From ATZT02 sp964655115 (GTDB lineage: Bacteria > Actinomycetota > Actinomycetes > S36-B12 > UBA5976): DNA of 8,479 bases. The stretch is from positions 1-8,479 of the forward strand of contig CAZZKM010000035.1 of the NCBI GenBank assembly GCA_964655115.1, read 5' to 3'. Positions within the stretch are counted from its first letter, which is position 1; every line of letters starts with the position of its first letter. Positions 7,097-8,479 of the stretch are shown piece by piece. The notes below the pieces were generated by a model, which was not told where the DNA came from, searched no databases, and saw nothing but the letters and a program-made list of their open reading frames with translations. Made by a program: the position numbers and the translations under genes.

Positions 7097-8241
7097 GAGG
7101 AATATGCCGAATTCTCGTGAACGTACTTAATAGATAAATCGTTGGTCAGGATGGTGGCGCTTTGATCGCCTAGCTTTAGATCTACCTCTACTTTAATTTC
7201 TCTATTTGATAAATTGACTTTCGTTTCATTTTCACAAGACATTCCTGATTCGCACACCAATACACCATTTATAAAAACATCGATTTTTTCAGCAATAACC
7301 GAAGATCTTGAATTTCCAATTGCTGCAAGAATTCTTCCCCAGTTTGGATCTTCTCCAAAAAAAGCACATTTCAAAAGGTTATTTCTTGCTATTGATCTTC
7401 CGATTTCTAAAGCATCATCTTCATTTCTTGCATTCTTAATTTCTATCTCAATATTTTTAGTAGAGCCCTCTGCATCATTGATCAATAAATTAACTAGTTC
7501 ACTTAGCACTTTAAGTAAAGAGGATTCGAATTCTTCAAGCATAGGACTATAACCAGAAGCGCCTGAAGACATGATAATTACAGAATCATTTGTTGACGTG
7601 CATCCATCTGAATCAAGTCTGTTTAAAGATAATTTAACTGCTTTATCAAGAATATTTTTTAAATTAAATTTGGAAACATCAGCATCTGTGGTGATTACGC
7701 ATAGCATTGTTGCTAGATCTGGGGCCAACATTCCTGCACCTTTAATCATGGCACCTATTTTAAAATTCTTATAATCAAGTGAAACTATCTTCTTGTGTGA
7801 ATCTGTCGTTAAAATTGCTTCTGCTGCTTCAATCCCACCTTCTACTGATAAATCATTTACTAATCTCTTAATCCCAGCCAATACTTTTGGCATATCAAGT
7901 TGCTTACCAATTAAGCCAGTGGAACAGACTGCAATTTCTGATGCTCCGATACCTAAACATTCAGCAGCGACTTCTGCACTTTTATGAGTATTTTGAAAAC
8001 CTTGACTCCCGGTGCAAGCATTTGCTCCACCACTATTTAATAAAACAGCTTTTAATTTAGAAGACTTTAAAATTTCCATGGACCATAAAACTGGTGCAGC
8101 TTTTACTTGATTTGAGGTAAATACTGCAGCAGCATCAAATTTAGGTCCTTGATTTACGACAAGAGCAATATCTTTATCTATATTTTTTAATCCACAATTT
8201 AATCCTGAAGCAACAAATCCTTTAGGGTATGTAACACTCAT
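7093..8241 (-). CDS. argJ: glutamate N-acetyltransferase (ornithine acetyltransferase)
   Basis: Transfers the acetyl group from N-acetylornithine to glutamate, releasing ornithine and regenerating N-acetylglutamate; some members also use acetyl-CoA, which sequence alone does not settle. The 382-aa precursor belongs to the self-cleaving Ntn-type family. Cleavage is expected between Ala177 and Thr178 in KGAGMLAPDLATML (167-180), producing alpha and beta chains with Thr178 as nucleophile. STGLIG (107-112) supplies the oxyanion-hole Thr-Gly, and DGCTSTNDS (212-220) and DPNWGRILAAIG (298-309) are conserved blocks. The C-terminus HENSAYSS is like that of actinobacterial ArgJ. The ATG overlaps the argC stop as ATGA, with AGGA 8 nt upstream. 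Its presence implies the cyclic, acetyl-conserving pathway rather than ArgE deacetylation. Confidence 0.98.
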   Translation of the reverse strand: MSVTYPKGFVASGLNCGLKNIDKDIALVVNQGPKFDAAAVFTSNQVKAAPVLWSMEILKSSKLKAVLLNSGGANACTGSQGFQNTHKSAEVAAECLGIGASEIAVCSTGLIGKQLDMPKVLAGIKRLVNDLSVEGGIEAAEAILTTDSHKKIVSLDYKNFKIGAMIKGAGMLAPDLATMLCVITTDADVSKFNLKNILDKAVKLSLNRLDSDGCTSTNDSVIIMSSGASGYSPMLEEFESSLLKVLSELVNLLINDAEGSTKNIEIEIKNARNEDDALEIGRSIARNNLLKCAFFGEDPNWGRILAAIGNSRSSVIAEKIDVFINGVLVCESGMSCENETKVNLSNREIKVEVDLKLGDQSATILTNDLSIKYVHENSAYSS

Positions 8242-8479
8242 AGTATTAGTCCTAATGTTTCATCAAAATTGTTCATGATATTTAAATTCTGAATCGCTTG
8301 GCCTGCAGCACCTTTTACAAGATTATCAATTGATCCGACAATAGATATTTGCTTAGTATTTTGATCAAAGAATATATTGAAATGTGCATTATTTGTATCA
8401 ATCACTTCATTTGTTGAAACGTTTCTATCAAATATCAATTTTATAAAATAATTATCTTTATAGTAATTTTCGAATATAT
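8238..8479 (-). CDS. argC: N-acetyl-gamma-glutamyl-phosphate reductase, C-terminal part (partial)
   Basis: NADPH-dependent enzyme that reduces N-acetyl-gamma-glutamyl phosphate to the semialdehyde used by ArgD. Only the last ~79 residues lie in the window; the frame is open to the right edge, so the gene is cut by the window and not shown to be broken. The diagnostic end of ArgC is clear: a segment like ENYYKDNYFIKLI, then NNAHFNIFFDQNTKQISIVGSIDNLVKGAAGQAIQNLN, which corresponds to the family's conserved AIDNLVKGAAGQAVQN block. The catalytic cysteine and the nucleotide-binding domain are outside the window. As first gene of the usual argCJBDFRGH order, its upstream region should hold the operon promoter and any ArgR operator. 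The stop overlaps the argJ start as ATGA. Confidence 0.95.
   Translation of the reverse strand, partial: IFENYYKDNYFIKLIFDRNVSTNEVIDTNNAHFNIFFDQNTKQISIVGSIDNLVKGAAGQAIQNLNIMNNFDETLGLIL

Noticed and set aside
7214..7987. Several plus-strand open frames antisense to argJ
   Set aside because: They are frame shadows of a clearly functional minus-strand gene with all its catalytic motifs. The translations are Ser/Ile/Leu-rich without family features, as are similar frames opposite tyrS, argH and argD.

Overview
The window holds the 3' part of a single-orientation arginine biosynthesis operon followed by a tyrosyl-tRNA synthetase gene and the start of a 16S rRNA gene. Everything is on the minus strand, so transcription runs from high to low coordinates: argC (3' end only) - argJ - argB - argD - argR - argG - argH - tyrS - about 360 nt of non-coding DNA - 16S rRNA (5' end only).

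Organism: the 16S fragment carries the usual bacterial 5' end, and its first variable region looks actinobacterial. The order argC-J-B-D-(F)-R-G-H is the actinobacterial one. ArgJ ends in HENSAYSS, and ArgR and the N-terminal helix of ArgB also look actinobacterial. Protein-coding DNA is AT-rich (about 35% G+C in the lines I counted), far below most Actinobacteria. Four of the seven gene junctions are 4-nt overlaps (ATGA or GTGA). Low GC and tight packing together suggest a streamlined aquatic actinobacterium, for example a marine Actinomarina-like lineage. That placement is inference; the full 16S would settle it.

Layout: 1-284 is the 16S 5' end. 285-646 is the rrn leader and promoter region plus the presumed end of the arg-tyrS transcript. 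It contains a boxB-like hairpin with a GAGA tetraloop, an actinobacterial boxA/boxC-like element, several short hairpins and a 9-bp inverted repeat. 647-1906 is tyrS, 1903-3330 argH, 3327-4526 argG, 4559-5044 argR, 5031-6215 argD, 6218-7096 argB, 7093-8241 argJ, and 8238-8479 the C-terminal part of argC.

How the genes work together: ArgJ makes N-acetylglutamate by acetyl recycling, ArgB phosphorylates it, ArgC reduces it, ArgD transaminates it to N-acetylornithine, and ArgJ removes the acetyl group to give ornithine. ArgG and ArgH turn citrulline into arginine. The ornithine-to-citrulline step (ArgF) has no gene here, although argF normally lies between argD and argR in this operon type. ArgR is the arginine-responsive repressor. 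TyrS is not an arginine gene but is translationally coupled to argH.

No mobile element, CRISPR array, toxin-antitoxin pair or unfamiliar gene is visible. I see no evidence for a novel system. The points worth a second look are the missing argF, the arg-tyrS-rrn arrangement, the regulatory structure of the rrn leader, and a substitution in the ArgR arginine-binding motif.
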